DNA of 64,000 bases from Tubulanus polymorphus (GCF_964204645.1 NC_134030.1:12885947-12949946), one strand, 5' to 3'; shown: positions 37,061 to 48,068, counted from the first letter of the stretch. Program-made: numbers and translations. The notes: a model not told the origin generated them from the letters alone.

Positions 37061-37289
37061 TATTGAGTCGCTGCCTTTAATGACGTAGTTCTATAAATAG
37101 CCCGCAGTACACGTGTTTTTCCGGAACGATGTAAACAAAACGAGGCGCGCGAAAATCAAAATCATCAAATATCATTATAAATTGAAATTTTTTCCGATCT
37201 TTCAAATTGTCAATCTCAATAGTATACTATAATGAATCATTTTATTCCAAAAGTAGAAAATTCTTGAAAAAGTGTCAGTTACCCTTTAA

Positions 37290-37715
37290 GCTTTTTTCAA
37301 TTGGCAAGGTAATTTATTCGTCGACTCAAAGCTTTGCAAGGGCGATGGAAGCGAGTTCCATGTACGCGAAAGTAATCCGAACTTCTCATTACAAAGTCAG
37401 ATTGGAAGCAACCCAGAGAAAAGTCGTCACACAATGGGAGTATTCAAGTTTAACGCTAATCAATGTTCAGCAAATCCCAGCGGGGAAATCTCCGCAACCA
37501 ACAGACAAAACACAATACCGAATGTCAATACGCAAAACAGGAATAAGAGCCCGAAACGTAAGACAACGAAACCAGACACGAAACGACCGAGAATATCATC
37601 GTCGGATGAAGGTTTAAATGTAGGTGAAGCATTACAGAGCCTAGTACTAGACATGGACTCGCACCAAATGACAACCCATGTAAATGATGAACAGCCTGCC
37701 AATGACGAAGCCTAG
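37290..37715 (+). pseudogene. LINE ORF1, C-terminal remainder
   Basis: Directly after the transposon the frame encodes AFFNWQG and then a basic, serine- and proline-rich tail (near 37530-37580, RPRISSSDEG), matching the order in the sister ORF1 on the minus strand (30900-31240). Two frames are needed, so it is broken. The end near 37715 precedes ORF2 by about 25 bp. Confidence 0.65.
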
Positions 37716-37740
37716 CAAACCAGCACAGAGCCAAACTGTA

Positions 37741-38820
37741 GCAAGTTATCGATATTAACTATAAACGTAGGTGGCCTAAGGAGCAAAGAATATGTTTCTG
37801 AGTTTGATAAGTTAATACAGGCGTAAGATGTTTGTGTTCTCATTGAAACGAAGCTTGATGACATTGACGAACCCTGGGCAAACTCATTTTTGGCTTGGAT
37901 GTATTCTACTCACAAAAAATCGTGTAAAAATTTCATCGTTTCGGTCAGGCGGTATAGCAATAGCCTTACGTAAAATCTTAGCTGCTTACGTCACCGTTAT
38001 CAAAAACTGTAGTTAATTTGTACTGTGGATATCATTAGACAGGTATGTAACAGGGTACGATAAAATCCTTTAGATCGGTGCGGTGTACTTACCACCCGAA
38101 TCTAGCAAATACGGTAGTGTAGACTGTTTTAATGAATTAAATGTTGATATTTTAGAAAATTTTGATAATAATCGGTCCTCCATGTTATTATGTGGAGACT
38201 TCAACGCTTACACGGGTGGTCTTCTCGACTACAGTGAACCGGATAATTTTATAACTGAAGGGTTAGATATCAATTAAAGTGAAATATTGGTCGAAACTTA
38301 TAACTGTACATACTTTTTACACCACCAAGGCATTAAAAGGCGTAAGACTAAAGATCTTTCGGTAAATAATTTTGGATCGCGTTTGGTCGAACTTTGCAAA
38401 AACCATGATTATTGTTATCTTTAATGGGAGAATAAGCCCTGATCATACGATTGGTGATTTTACTTGCCACGAAGGTTTAAACAAACACACTATAGACTAT
38501 GTAATAGGATCCCCACATTTAATTGAATCTGTTAAATCGTTAAAGGTATTATAATTTGAAAAACTTTTCTCTGACGTGCATTGGCCCGGTCACAACAGAG
38601 CTCCAGCTTTAAACCCGAACAGCAAATTTGCCTCCACTTAGTAGGGAAGACGATCATTTGAAAGAAATCATAAACTGGAAGCCCGAGAGAAAGGAGCAAT
38701 TTTGTATAGCACTTGAAAAGGAAATTCCTCTTCTTGATGAAATAACAGAGGGTTTAACCAATTTTAACATAAACGCTAGTGATGCAAACGACAGAGTGTG
38801 TAAAATCACAGGCACTTGAA
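37741..38820 (+). pseudogene. LINE ORF2, apurinic-endonuclease domain
   Basis: The frames encode LSILTINVGGLRSKEY (37745), IETKLDD (37845), VYLPPESSKYGSVD (38080), LLCGDFNAYTGG (38190), HTIDYVIGS (38490) and SDVHWPGHNR (38570), the ordered motifs of the LINE apurinic/apyrimidinic endonuclease that nicks target DNA. At least four frameshifts or stops separate them. The reverse transcriptase is absent: the LINE ends within the linker near 38820, so it is 3'-truncated or deleted here. Confidence 0.8.
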
Positions 38821-39751
38821 TATGGGCTTTGATAATGGATAAATATTTGATAATTTACCAGCGATACGTTAATCCTACTTTAATAGATCCGCCATGTTTT
38901 ATAATAAAATTACCCATGATGCAACGGGCGCCGGTCGTTTAGCTACACTATACAGAAAGGCTGGAAACGATCCTATCTCCGTAATGCTTAAATCTACCCG
39001 CAGTTATCGGGACAGCGGTGACGTCACAACCAACCGAAGAGCGATCGGAAATTTCCGACGTGGCCTTCGCGAAGTTCCGAAGGGACGCCCTCTGGTATTC
39101 GTATTTTTCACTCCTCTAGGTTGAAACCGGGAAATTCGAAATTCGAGCGTTTGTGAACGTGAACCGTGAAGCCAGTGCCAGTGCCCATTTTTCTGGACTA
39201 AGATTGCCTCGGGGATTAGAGAGAGCAGTGCTGTGTATCCTCGTCAACGTAAGAAGTTCATTTTCCTCAAAAACAATGCAAGAATTGCATGATTCGAATA
39301 AAATTACAAGAAAATACCACCAATGATCAACATTTTTAATTTTATCACACAACTTAACTTACAAATAAAAGTGTCACTGATTAAAATTCATCAATCTATG
39401 AATCTTCATAATAAATACTGCAAGCTCTCTTGCAACTTAGAATTCTTTACATTTAAATAAATCATATTTTCTTTTTTCATCAATAAATTACTTCTGTTTT
39501 TTACACAAACTTTTGTAAAAGGCTTTATAAAATTAAAACGAAAACCGTAACACCTCCTTTTATTCTTATTCTTAAACTAAACCCTGTTATAACATATATC
39601 ACTATAGCCTATATCACTTCTCTCCCTACATAAAATCAAAAATTAAAATATCACTACAATTTCTTTAAACGCGGACAAATCAATCAACAGCCTGTTAACA
39701 TAGGCCTAACCATTCACCTTCTGAAGGGCAGCCTGTTGTCTGAAAACTTCG
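38821..39751. other. spacer; one unexplained open frame
   Basis: A GC-richer patch at 38894-39124 keeps a 76-codon plus-strand frame (MFYNKITHDATGAGR...) that I do not recognise. The rest is AT-rich and empty. Confidence 0.35.
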
Positions 39752-39876
39752 GGACGGTTGTTCAAAAGTTGGTATGAGTTAACCTGTGGATAGTTGCTAT
39801 GGTGACAATTGAAATTTCATTGTTACTATGGTATTTATCCACCGGTTATCTTTAACCAACTTTTGAGCAACTGGCC
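39752..39876. repeat. 125-bp foldback element
   Basis: GTTGTTCAAAAGTTGG at the left and CCAACTTTTGAGCAAC at the right are arms of one hairpin. Further pairing (CTGTGGATAGTTGCTATGG / CCATAGTAACAATG) fills the stem. It lies just outside the viral terminus at 39945. Confidence 0.75.
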
Positions 39877-39944
39877 CCTGACTTTTAAACATGTTTTACT
39901 GAATACATCACTGTCTCTTCTTTCCTCAGGTTTGCGTCGGCATT

Positions 39945-40329
39945 AGTAATAGGGGTAATGGGCTTTCATACCAAAGGTCGAACGGTCGAGCTCATTAAAA
40001 AACAAAACATTAAAAGTAATTTAAAACTATAATATATCTTCATAACCGTGTGCATTTTATATTATAACTAAATATTTATTCTAAGATATCAATAATTTAA
40101 AAAGCATATTGTATTAAATCAATTGGTCGCTACCGCTCCGCTCCGCGACCAATTGATTTATTTACAATACACAAATTCATATAATCAAATATATTCAAAT
40201 AATAATAATATTCAACTGAAATACACACGGTTATGAAAATATATTATAGTTTTAAATTACTTTTAATATATGTTTTTAATGAACTCGACCATTCAACCTT
40301 TGATATGAAAGCCCATTACCCCTATTACT
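39945..40329. repeat. terminal palindrome of viral copy 1
   Basis: The left arm begins AGTAATAGGGGTAATGGGC and the right arm is its complement, ending at 40329. The arms pair for about 190 bp, with a loop region around GCTACCGCTCCGCTCCGC (about 40131-40148). A conserved inner word, CCAAAGGTCGAACGGTCGA, recurs in copy 2. The hexamers outside the palindrome differ (GGCATT and CTTAAA), so it is not an independent small transposon with its own duplication. Confidence 0.85.
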
Positions 40330-40453
40330 CTTAAAATATTATTAAAGTGTGTTTGAAATAATGCATAGCTGTTTATACTAAAACATGATTCTATTTGAAC
40401 CTATATATCATTGAACTTCTAAAATCAATTTTAATAAAAAATTTAGTATTAAA

Positions 40454-40561
40454 ATGGAAGCAAATAAGTACTACTGCCCAACATGTAATATCAATATAGA
40501 TAAATCCCAAAAAGCAAGACACAATAAAACTAAAACACATTTAGAGAATAAATTAAACTAG
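40454..40561 (+). pseudogene. zinc-finger head of the polymerase reading frame
   Basis: ATG at 40454 opens a 35-codon frame with a CPTC...H....H finger (KYYCPTC, then RHNKTKTH). It ends at TAG 40559-40561, but the overlapping next frame continues without a break with a second finger (YKCDTCNQSFS, HLKSKSH) and then into the polymerase. One small indel thus separates them, and the intact protein probably had a two-finger N-terminus. The same head is found, tandemly duplicated, in copy 2 at 59322-59780. Role inferred: DNA or protein contact for the replication protein. Confidence 0.7.
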
Positions 40562-43500
40562 AATATAAAGATGATATATTAGAAACTAAATTAGATGAGT
40601 TAAAGAATGAAAAAGAAACATATAAATGTGATACATGTAATCAATCATTCAGCGATAAAAGATATTATAATGAACATTTAAAATCTAAAAGTCATATTAG
40701 AAATAAGAATAATGATATTTTAGGTGAAGATTATTTTGATAAAGACAATGATAAGAAACAGAAGACAATTAAAAACATAAAAAATAAATTAAACAATAAA
40801 AGACCATACATGGAAGATGTAAGAAATTATATTAATTCATTAGATAATAAAAAAGATATAGAGATAACCGAAGCATTTAAAAGTGATATTGGTCCAGCAG
40901 CTATCGAGTTTAAATTTCATAAAGGAAAAACATTAGAAGAAAATAAAAAACATTTAGAAAATATGAAAGAAATAATAAAAATAATAACTGATGTTGAATA
41001 TCCTAAAATTAGTATATCTTCTAAAGTTAAATTCATAAAATCTGAAGATAAACCAATATATAATATAAATTCTCATTCACAACATATTATTTCAAAACAA
41101 CATATAGATGATAAATTAGATAAATGTTATAATGAAGTAAAAACTAAAATCGAAGAGAAATATTTTGAAGGATCTGGTTTAATATTTGATGAAATAATAT
41201 TTATGACTTTATATGTTTATAACACAAAATATAATAAGTTAACTAAATCGGAACCAATTGATGAAAATAATGAATCATATTATAAAGAACCAGATATTGA
41301 AGCATCGAGTTATATTAAACTACCATTTAAAACTAATGCTGTAATAAATGTACAAAATGAAGATGATAAATGTTTTCTATGGACAATTATAAGTTGCTTA
41401 CATCCAACAGAAGATATTACACATAGTTTTAGATTAACAAATTATAAACCATTTGAAAACAATTACAAGATAGATAAGTATCCTGTTATAATTAAAAACA
41501 TCCCAAAAATAGAAAGAGATAATAATTTAAGAATAAATGTATTTGATTTAATCAAATTGCCAAATACAAAAGGTAACAATATAAAACATTATACATTAAA
41601 ACCTTTATACCTATCAAAAGATTATGATTCAAATGATGTTATAGATATACTATATTATGAGAATCATTATATGTGGATTAAACAAATAGATTTATTTTTT
41701 AAATCAGAAAATGATCACCATAAAATATATCTTTGTAGAAAATGTTTACATAGATTCAGTAATGAAAGTACATTATTAAATCATAAACAATTATGTGAAA
41801 ATCATGATTATTGTAAATTAGTTTTACCAAATGAAAAAGATAAAATATTAGAATTCAAAAAATATGATTACAAAAATAAAGTACCATTTGTTATATATGG
41901 AGATTTTGAATCATTAAATAAAGAATTAACTGATCAAGATAGAAAAGAAATATATTATAAAAGAAAGAAATTAAATTCTAATGAAAAAGATCTTTCAGAT
42001 GAACCACCAAAAACAAATACTATTAAAAAGATTCATCAATCAGCTGCAGCTTTCGGGTTATATATAAAATCTGATTATCCAGAACTAATTGAAAGTGAAT
42101 ATTATGATTATAGAAATGAAAATGTTATCAATCATTTTTGTGACTTATTAATTGAATATGAAATAAGATTTAGTAAATTATTGAATACAAATATAGAAAT
42201 TATAATGACAGAAGAAGATAAAGAAGCATTTGCGTTTGCAGATAAATGTTATTATTGTGAAAAGATATTTAATTATAAAGATAAAAAAGTAAGAGACCAT
42301 GATCATTTGAATGGAAAGTTTAGAGGCGCTGCACATGAGAATTGTAACTTACAAGCTAAGAAAATTAATTTTGTACCAGTTATATTTCATAATCTATCAG
42401 GATATGATGCACATTTATTCATCAAACAGTTATGCCATAAAATAGAAGAAATTAATAATGAAATTGAAAGATTAAATTCAAATAGATCAAAAGATAAAAT
42501 ACCAACTTATAAATTTAGAATGTTAGCTAAAACATCTGAGAATTATATATCATTCCAATTTGGTTGCCTAAGATTTATAGTTTCATATAGATTTTCAAAT
42601 AGTTCATTAGATAACTTATCAAAATCATTAGTTGATGATGAATTAAAGACATTAAAAGAATATTACCCAAATAATGATGATTTTCAATTAATGAGATATA
42701 AAGGCGCTATTCCATATTCATTTTATAAAAATCATAATGATTTTAACATAACTGAATTATTGAAAGAACAATTCTATGATGAATTAAAAAATGAATATGT
42801 TAAAGATGAAGTATATAATAGAACATTGAATATTTGGAATAATTTCAAAATAGAAAATCATGGGCAATTAGTAGATTTATATTAAAAATCAGATGTATTA
42901 TTATTAACCGATATATTCGAAAGGTTTAGAGATGTAAACCTAAAATATTTTAACATTGATCCTTGTCATTGTTATTCATCACCAGGATTAGGGATTGTGG
43001 ATTAAAATTTACAGATATAAAAATGGATTTGTTAACAAATATAGATCAGTTACTATTATTTGAAAAATCTATAAGAGGAGGAGTTTCAGGTGTATTAGGG
43101 GATAGATATTTCAATGTAAATGATAACCCCGGATATAAGTTATTATATATAGATGCAAATAATTTGTATGGCAATGATGGAACCACAACCTTATGGAGTA
43201 TTTGAAATAACTGAAGTTTTACAACATGAAAATAATGATAAATTTGATTGGAAGAAAAGAATTCTAGATATTGCAGATGATTCAGATACTGGTTACTTTT
43301 TTGTTGTAGATTTAGAATATCCTGAAGATAAAAAATTTAAATCTAGAAATCTAGCATACTGTCCCGAACATAAAACTGTAACACATCAAGAATTATCAAA
43401 TTATCAAAAAAGAATTAAACCCGAAAATCATATTCATACAGAAAAGTTAATGGTAACTCAAGAAGATAAATATAATTATGTAGTACATTATAGAATGTTA

Positions 43501-44480
43501 AAGTTTTATTTGAATCAAGGAATGATTCTAAAAAAAGTACATAGATATATTTCATTTAGTCAATCTAAGTGGTTAGAAAAATATATAGATTTTAACACCA
43601 AACAGAGAACTAAAGCTAAAACTGATTTCGAGAAAGATTTCTTCAAACTAATGAATAATGCATTCTATGGTAAGACTTGTGAAAATATTGGAAATAGAAA
43701 TGATATTGAGTTAGTAAGTAATGGCAAAAGGATAAGGCATTTACAATCATATCCTAAGTTCATAGGTAACAGAATATTTGATGAAAATTTAGCTGCAGTT
43801 AAGATGAGAAGAACTTCTATGAAATTTAATAAACCAATCTATGTTGGCGCATCAGTTTTAGAATTATCAAAATTACTAATGTATGAATTCTATTATACTG
43901 TATTACAACCACTTTTTGGAGAAAAACATATAGAAATATTATATTTTGATACTGACAGTTACATATTAAAGATAAAAACTGATAACATAACAGATGATTT
44001 AAAAACATTAAAACATCATTTTGATTTTAGTAATTATCCTAAAAATCATGAATTGTTTAGCAATGATAATAAAAAAGTTCCAGGGAAGTTTAAGGATGAA
44101 TTAGGTGGTGAAGAAATGATTGAATTCATTGGTATTAGATCTAAAATGTATTCATATAAAACTAAAGAACATGAAGCTAAAAAGTTAAAAGGAATAACCA
44201 AAAATGTAGAAGAAAGAATATTCATTTCAAAGATTACATCAATTGTATATTCAATGAAGAAGTTAGAAAACATAAGATGAGATGTTTAAGATCTGAAGAT
44301 CATGAAATGTTTATTGAAGAAATTGAAAAGATAAGTCTAAACCCATTTGATGATAAAAGATATATTTTAGATGATGGAATTCATACAGTTGCTTATGGTT
44401 GCAATTTAGATGAATACTTAAAATTTAAAAGAGAAGAAACAAAAGAGAACGAGATAATGAAAAGAATTCTAACGTGTTAA
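40561..44480 (+). pseudogene. polB: protein-primed family B DNA polymerase (pPolB), broken
   Basis: This is the replicative polymerase of Polintons and relatives. Exonuclease motifs are seen as FVIYGDFES (41885) and LSGYDAHLF (42390). A zinc/HNH-like insert (CYYCEKIF, VRDHDH) precedes the second. Polymerase motif A is DANNLYG (43155), motif B KLMNNAFYG (43645) and motif C FDTDSY (43945). A second zinc finger lies near 41735. Breaks: an in-frame TAA at 42883-42885, which falls at the third exonuclease motif, frameshifts near 43013, 43170 and 44277, and the head shift near 40555. The C-terminal part (44277-44480) follows in another frame. Length, about 1,300 codons, suits the family. It is the first gene after the terminal palindrome. 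Confidence 0.9.
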
Positions 44481-44509
44481 TCAAATTTCAATAAAAATAT
44501 GTATTATAA

Positions 44510-44863
44510 ATGGAGAGTAAACAAACACACAGTGAGAACAACAAATCATTTCTAGATAGAATTAAAGATATAACAAATGTAAAATCTGTAGATTATAAAT
44601 TCAAAAAGTTAACAGAATTAATAATCCATAAGAAATATCTAATTACAAATATTGATACAGTTACTAACAAATATGGAGATAAATTAGTTATACACTTAGA
44701 ATATAAAGGATTAAAAGGAAATACACATAAATTCAGAACATATTTACCGGATAGATTTCATAGATTATCAAGTGAAGACTTAGAAGAATTATGTTCTGGA
44801 GATTTCTATTTCGTATACAAAGGTAAGAATGAAAAAGGGCATCATGAAATAGATTTCGAATAA
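44510..44863 (+). CDS. small basic protein, possible OB-fold DNA-binding protein
   Basis: 117 intact codons between polymerase and penton. The middle alternates short beta-like segments (YLITNIDTVTNKYGDKLVIHLEY, split here as two strands) with LPDRF and ends GDFYFVYKGK. This pattern resembles a family of small proteins seen beside animal Polinton polymerases, and it would suit an OB-fold single-strand-binding protein. That function is inference: no catalytic motif exists. The preceding leader is AT-rich (ATGTATTATAAATG). Confidence 0.5.
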   Translation: MESKQTHSENNKSFLDRIKDITNVKSVDYKFKKLTELIIHKKYLITNIDTVTNKYGDKLVIHLEYKGLKGNTHKFRTYLPDRFHRLSSEDLEELCSGDFYFVYKGKNEKGHHEIDFE

Positions 44864-44880
44864 GAAAATATGTAAAATAA

Positions 44881-45639
44881 ATGGCGGAATTAAAAGAATA
44901 CAGAATATTTGTTGATTCTAGAAGACTTACTAATTATAAATCACATAATTTACTAGTACAATTAGATAGAGAATTTAAGAATTGTGTAGATTTAAAATTA
45001 GTTAATATAAGTTTATGTAATTCTTTTCATAATATATCGAATAAAAGTCTTGATCATTTAGCTTTTAAAATTTATGTAAGAAATTTGAATAAATGGTTTC
45101 ATCTTTATCTAAAACCAGGATTATATAATTTAGAAACATTAGCGCAAGAAATTAATAAAAGAGCTCGTTTAAAAATGGGCTCAGCAGCTGCTCAATTTGA
45201 AATTAAATTTATCAAAAATGATAGTTCGAATAAAATAAGAATAAAGTTAACTAATGAACAACATAGATTTCTAGAAAGAAAACCTTTAGCTAAACTGTTT
45301 GGAATTCTTCCGGATAGACATTATTCAAATATTGATACTTATACAAATATAATACCTTTTACACACTTTTATATTTATTGCAATTTAATCGAGCCTACAA
45401 AAACTTTCGAAGCAACTAAAGATACAATTTGTAATTCTAGTATATTAAATATTTTACCATTAAAAAATGTTAAACAATTTGGAACTCAAATAAATTATAA
45501 TTTAACTGAATGTGATTTCAAACCATGCATTCCTAAATTCAATAATTTTAAATTAGAAATAAGAAATCATAATGGTTATTTAATTGATTTGAATAACTTT
45601 CCTGTAATTTATGAATTAGTTATAAGATGTAGAGAGTAA
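44881..45639 (+). CDS. penton-like minor capsid protein (single jelly-roll)
   Basis: 252 intact codons. It starts MAELKEYRIFVDSRRL, has long beta-type alternation throughout and ends with a segment (FNNFKLEIRNHNGYLIDL, then VIYELVIRC) typical of the last strands of Polinton minor capsid proteins, where a sugar-like 'G-x-x-I/V-D-L/F' turn precedes the final strand. Position upstream of the major capsid gene also fits. It would occupy icosahedral vertices. No breaks are seen, unlike the polymerase. The start is fixed by the TAAAATAAATG leader. Confidence 0.7.
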   Translation: MAELKEYRIFVDSRRLTNYKSHNLLVQLDREFKNCVDLKLVNISLCNSFHNISNKSLDHLAFKIYVRNLNKWFHLYLKPGLYNLETLAQEINKRARLKMGSAAAQFEIKFIKNDSSNKIRIKLTNEQHRFLERKPLAKLFGILPDRHYSNIDTYTNIIPFTHFYIYCNLIEPTKTFEATKDTICNSSILNILPLKNVKQFGTQINYNLTECDFKPCIPKFNNFKLEIRNHNGYLIDLNNFPVIYELVIRCRE

Positions 45640-45655
45640 TTTTTTCATTATATAA

Positions 45656-46015
45656 ATGAATATAACTGTTGGGCCGAGCATATGTTTTGGATTTGATTTT
45701 AAACGTGAGAAAGAAATGAAATTTAACATTAATGATGTAATTACACATATCAAAAATACTACATTTTTTAATGGAACAACATTTGAATATGAAACAACAA
45801 TAAATGAAGAAACTTTTAATGTAGAAAAGATTACTGATTTAATTAGAGAGTCTTTAAGATTTTATGAATTAGATGAAGATTTCATTGTTGATGATATTAG
45901 AAAAATAATAACTGAAATATATGATAATCATAAAAGTAGTAATGAAATAAATGTTGAATTAATCATAAATAAGATAACTAAATATTTTGATGATAGTAAT
46001 TTTTTTGATAAATAA
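45656..46015 (+). CDS. unknown 119-residue protein
   Basis: Intact frame starting after the signal TTTTTTCATTATATAAATG. Acidic overall, helix-forming in the second half (LIRESLRFYELDEDFIVDDI), with no membrane segment or metal-binding cluster. It ends exactly where the next gene begins (TAA directly followed by ATG at 46016), so the two are probably co-expressed. I do not recognise it. Confidence 0.6.
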   Translation: MNITVGPSICFGFDFKREKEMKFNINDVITHIKNTTFFNGTTFEYETTINEETFNVEKITDLIRESLRFYELDEDFIVDDIRKIITEIYDNHKSSNEINVELIINKITKYFDDSNFFDK

Positions 46016-46237
46016 ATGAGTGATAATAAGTGGATAATAACTGGATTATATAATGGTGCATTACTATCAGTTGGAACTGTTGGTTATTCAATGGTATTAA
46101 AAAAAGTATTCAAAATGGGAAGTGTTAATGTTGATAGATTTGATATAAATGATATTTTAAAATTAACATTAGCAATTACTTTATCGAATTTAACTATTGA
46201 TTATTTGGAAAAACAAAAATATATTCCTCCCATATAA
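46016..46237 (+). CDS. small two-segment membrane protein
   Basis: 73 intact codons. Two hydrophobic stretches are visible: residues about 7-28 (ITGLYNGALLSVGTVGYSMV) and about 46-62 (ILKLTLAITLSNLTI). Small membrane proteins are common in the capsid gene cluster of Polintons, but their role is unknown. Starts at the TGATAAATAAATG signal overlapping the previous stop. Confidence 0.6.
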   Translation: MSDNKWIITGLYNGALLSVGTVGYSMVLKKVFKMGSVNVDRFDINDILKLTLAITLSNLTIDYLEKQKYIPPI

Positions 46238-46261
46238 ATGCGTAATTTTTTTGCTAAATAA

Positions 46262-46685
46262 ATGGCTTCTGCAATTATAACTATTATAGGATCGGCAATT
46301 GTTAACGCTTTAGCATTTACTGGTGGCGGTTATTTATTTAAGCATATTGACAAAAATAGTTCATTAGGAGAACAAAGAAGACATAACTTAGCATTAGAGA
46401 AATACAATAAAGCTGCAGAAGAATATAGAGAAAAGAGACAAAACTATATGGATTACATCAATAAAGAATTATATGATCAGAAGATTTCACATAGAGATTT
46501 TCAATCAGTTGATGATGCAATGAGTATATATATAACGCAGTAACAAATAAAGAAAAATTACATCTATACAAACCTAAATTATCAGATTATTATACCCAAA
46601 GTAAAGAACAACAGAAATATGAAATAATTTGGATTTTAGGTGGAACAGTTATTGTTATATTTGTGGCGTATAAGTTTACTAATTA
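46262..46685 (+). pseudogene. membrane protein with hydrophobic ends, frameshifted
   Basis: The frame opens with a hydrophobic segment (ASAIITIIGSAIVNALAFTG), then a charged helical middle (LEKYNKAAEEYREKRQ), and ends at 46543. Immediately downstream a second frame continues with no gap and finishes at 46685 with another hydrophobic segment (IWILGGTVIVIFVAY). The shift lies in a TATATATA run near 46525, a likely slippage site. The protein would have had a membrane anchor at each end. Function unknown. Confidence 0.6.
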
Positions 46686-46706
46686 GTAATTTTTTTTTCT
46701 AAATAA
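46686..46706 (+). promoter_or_regulatory. viral start signal (T-run + TAAATAAATG), example
   Basis: TTTTTTTTTCTAAATAAATG directly precedes and includes a start codon. Equivalents lie before 45656, 46016, 46262, 47158, 49488, 54761 (minus) and, in copy 2, 60443. Confidence 0.6.
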
Positions 46707-47141
46707 ATGGAAGATAAAGTTGATAATATTGATATTATTCCTCATGATATAAATAAAACTAAATTAAAAACATATTTAGAAAAACAAATATTAGAATTTG
46801 AAAGTGACTTAAAGATAAAAAAGAAAAAATATTTAAAAAGTAAAATTATATATTATCTTATTATCAGTGGTTCGGTTAAAATTAGTTCTGTAATAACATT
46901 TCTAGCAATATTCAGTCCATTAACACCTTTAGCTATATCAATTGGTGTGTAAGGATTAAGTTCAAGTGTTTTAACTGGTATAAGTTCAAAATTGAATATA
47001 AAAAGTAATAAAGAAAAAATTAAAACTAATATAAAAGAAATTAATAAATTAAAGAATACACTAGATTATATAATAAGTTTAAATGGCCATATAACAGTTG
47101 AAGAACAAGATAAATTATTAAAAGAATTAATAAATTATTAA
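46707..47141 (+). pseudogene. coiled-coil membrane protein with one in-frame stop
   Basis: Starts after TTTTTTTTTCTAAATAAATG. A charged helical N-terminus is followed by a hydrophobic region (IIYYLIISGSVKISSVITF, then FSPLTPLAISIGV), after which TAA (46950-46952) interrupts the frame. The same frame continues to 47141 with a lysine-rich helix. The stop falls in the hydrophobic segment. No homologue recognised. Confidence 0.55.
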
Positions 47142-47157
47142 TTTTTTAGTTATATAA

Positions 47158-48058
47158 ATGGCAGATAGTTTTCCAAAAGCTTTCCAATATAATAAATCAA
47201 TTAAATATAATATTCCTGCAATAGATTTTAATAAAGATATTACATATAGAAATGAAGTTTTAGATTCATTAACTAATTTAGAAATTTATGTCACTGAAAC
47301 TAATAATTTTAATGCAAAGATGGAAAATATATTTCATGTATATTTAATTGATTTTAAAAAATTGAAAGATGAAAAACAATGGTTATTAAAATCTAATATG
47401 AAGTATTGGCAGAACCAATTAAATTTTGCGGTTTATTGTGCAACAACAGGTTGTGGAATTAGTTGGAATGATCATTTGAATAATTCTAAATATAGATTAA
47501 TTCAAAGTTTATTTAGATTTCATACATACTTTCAAATCAGAATAATATTAAATGAATTAGAGTGCACTTTACCAGGATCTAGGTATTTTAAAGAATTAGA
47601 TAATAATATTAATTTATCAAAGTTTTATAAAATTTGTAATGAATTTAATATAGATATAAATAATTCTGATTTTAGAACAAAAATTGGAACAATAAGATCA
47701 CTTCCTTGCCCTAAAAAGATTGCAGAATATTGTGCACTTCCCATACCATCTACAAACAGCAACAATAAATAATTCATTTGGATTAAATGATATAAATAAA
47801 AAGATTATTACTGCTCCAAAATTAATGGAAGGTGAAAAAAACAAACACATTCAATCAACACAAACTAAAACTAAAAATATTAAATTGCATAATGATTCTA
47901 AAATAAAAGATTACAATACTACAGAAAATATAAAAACTGATAATATTCAACATGACATAATTAAACTAAATGATGATAATAAATCCCATGAAAATACTAA
48001 ATTAGCTATAACTTATATAGGAATTGTAATGGGAGGAATATTATATTTTAAATTTTAA
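47158..48058 (+). pseudogene. conserved capsid-cluster protein with C-terminal membrane tail
   Basis: The first frame (204 codons) has a central motif YWQNQLNFAVYCATTGCGIS that I associate with an uncharacterised protein family next to animal Polinton capsid genes. The association is from general recognition, not a search. The frame ends at 47772, while the overlapping frame continues to 48058 with a polar linker and a terminal hydrophobic segment (LAITYIGIVMGGILYF). A small indel near 47765 therefore splits one gene. Candidate virion membrane or internal protein. Confidence 0.55.
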
Positions 48059-48068
48059 TTTTTCTATT

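Larger units (their letters stand above)
32913..37289. mobile_element. Kolobok-type TTAA DNA transposon, 4.37 kb
   Basis: Perfect 19-bp terminal inverted repeats AGGGTAACTGACACTTTTT (32917-32935 and the complement at 37267-37285) are flanked by TTAA on both sides (32913-32916, 37286-37289). The element splits LINE ORF1: the left flank encodes KPAIK and the right flank AFFNWQG, which are adjacent in the sister ORF1 at 31220-31290. A TTAA target, TTAAAGGG-like ends and a THAP-domain gene together match the Kolobok superfamily (including T2 elements). It carries two spliced genes in convergent orientation. The catalytic DDE region of the transposase is not visible, so it is probably non-autonomous. 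Confidence 0.82.

Noticed and set aside
39945-40329. Terminal palindrome as an independent MITE inserted beside the virus
   Set aside because: Flanking hexamers differ in both viral copies, and the palindrome has the same position relative to the zinc-finger head in two diverged insertions.
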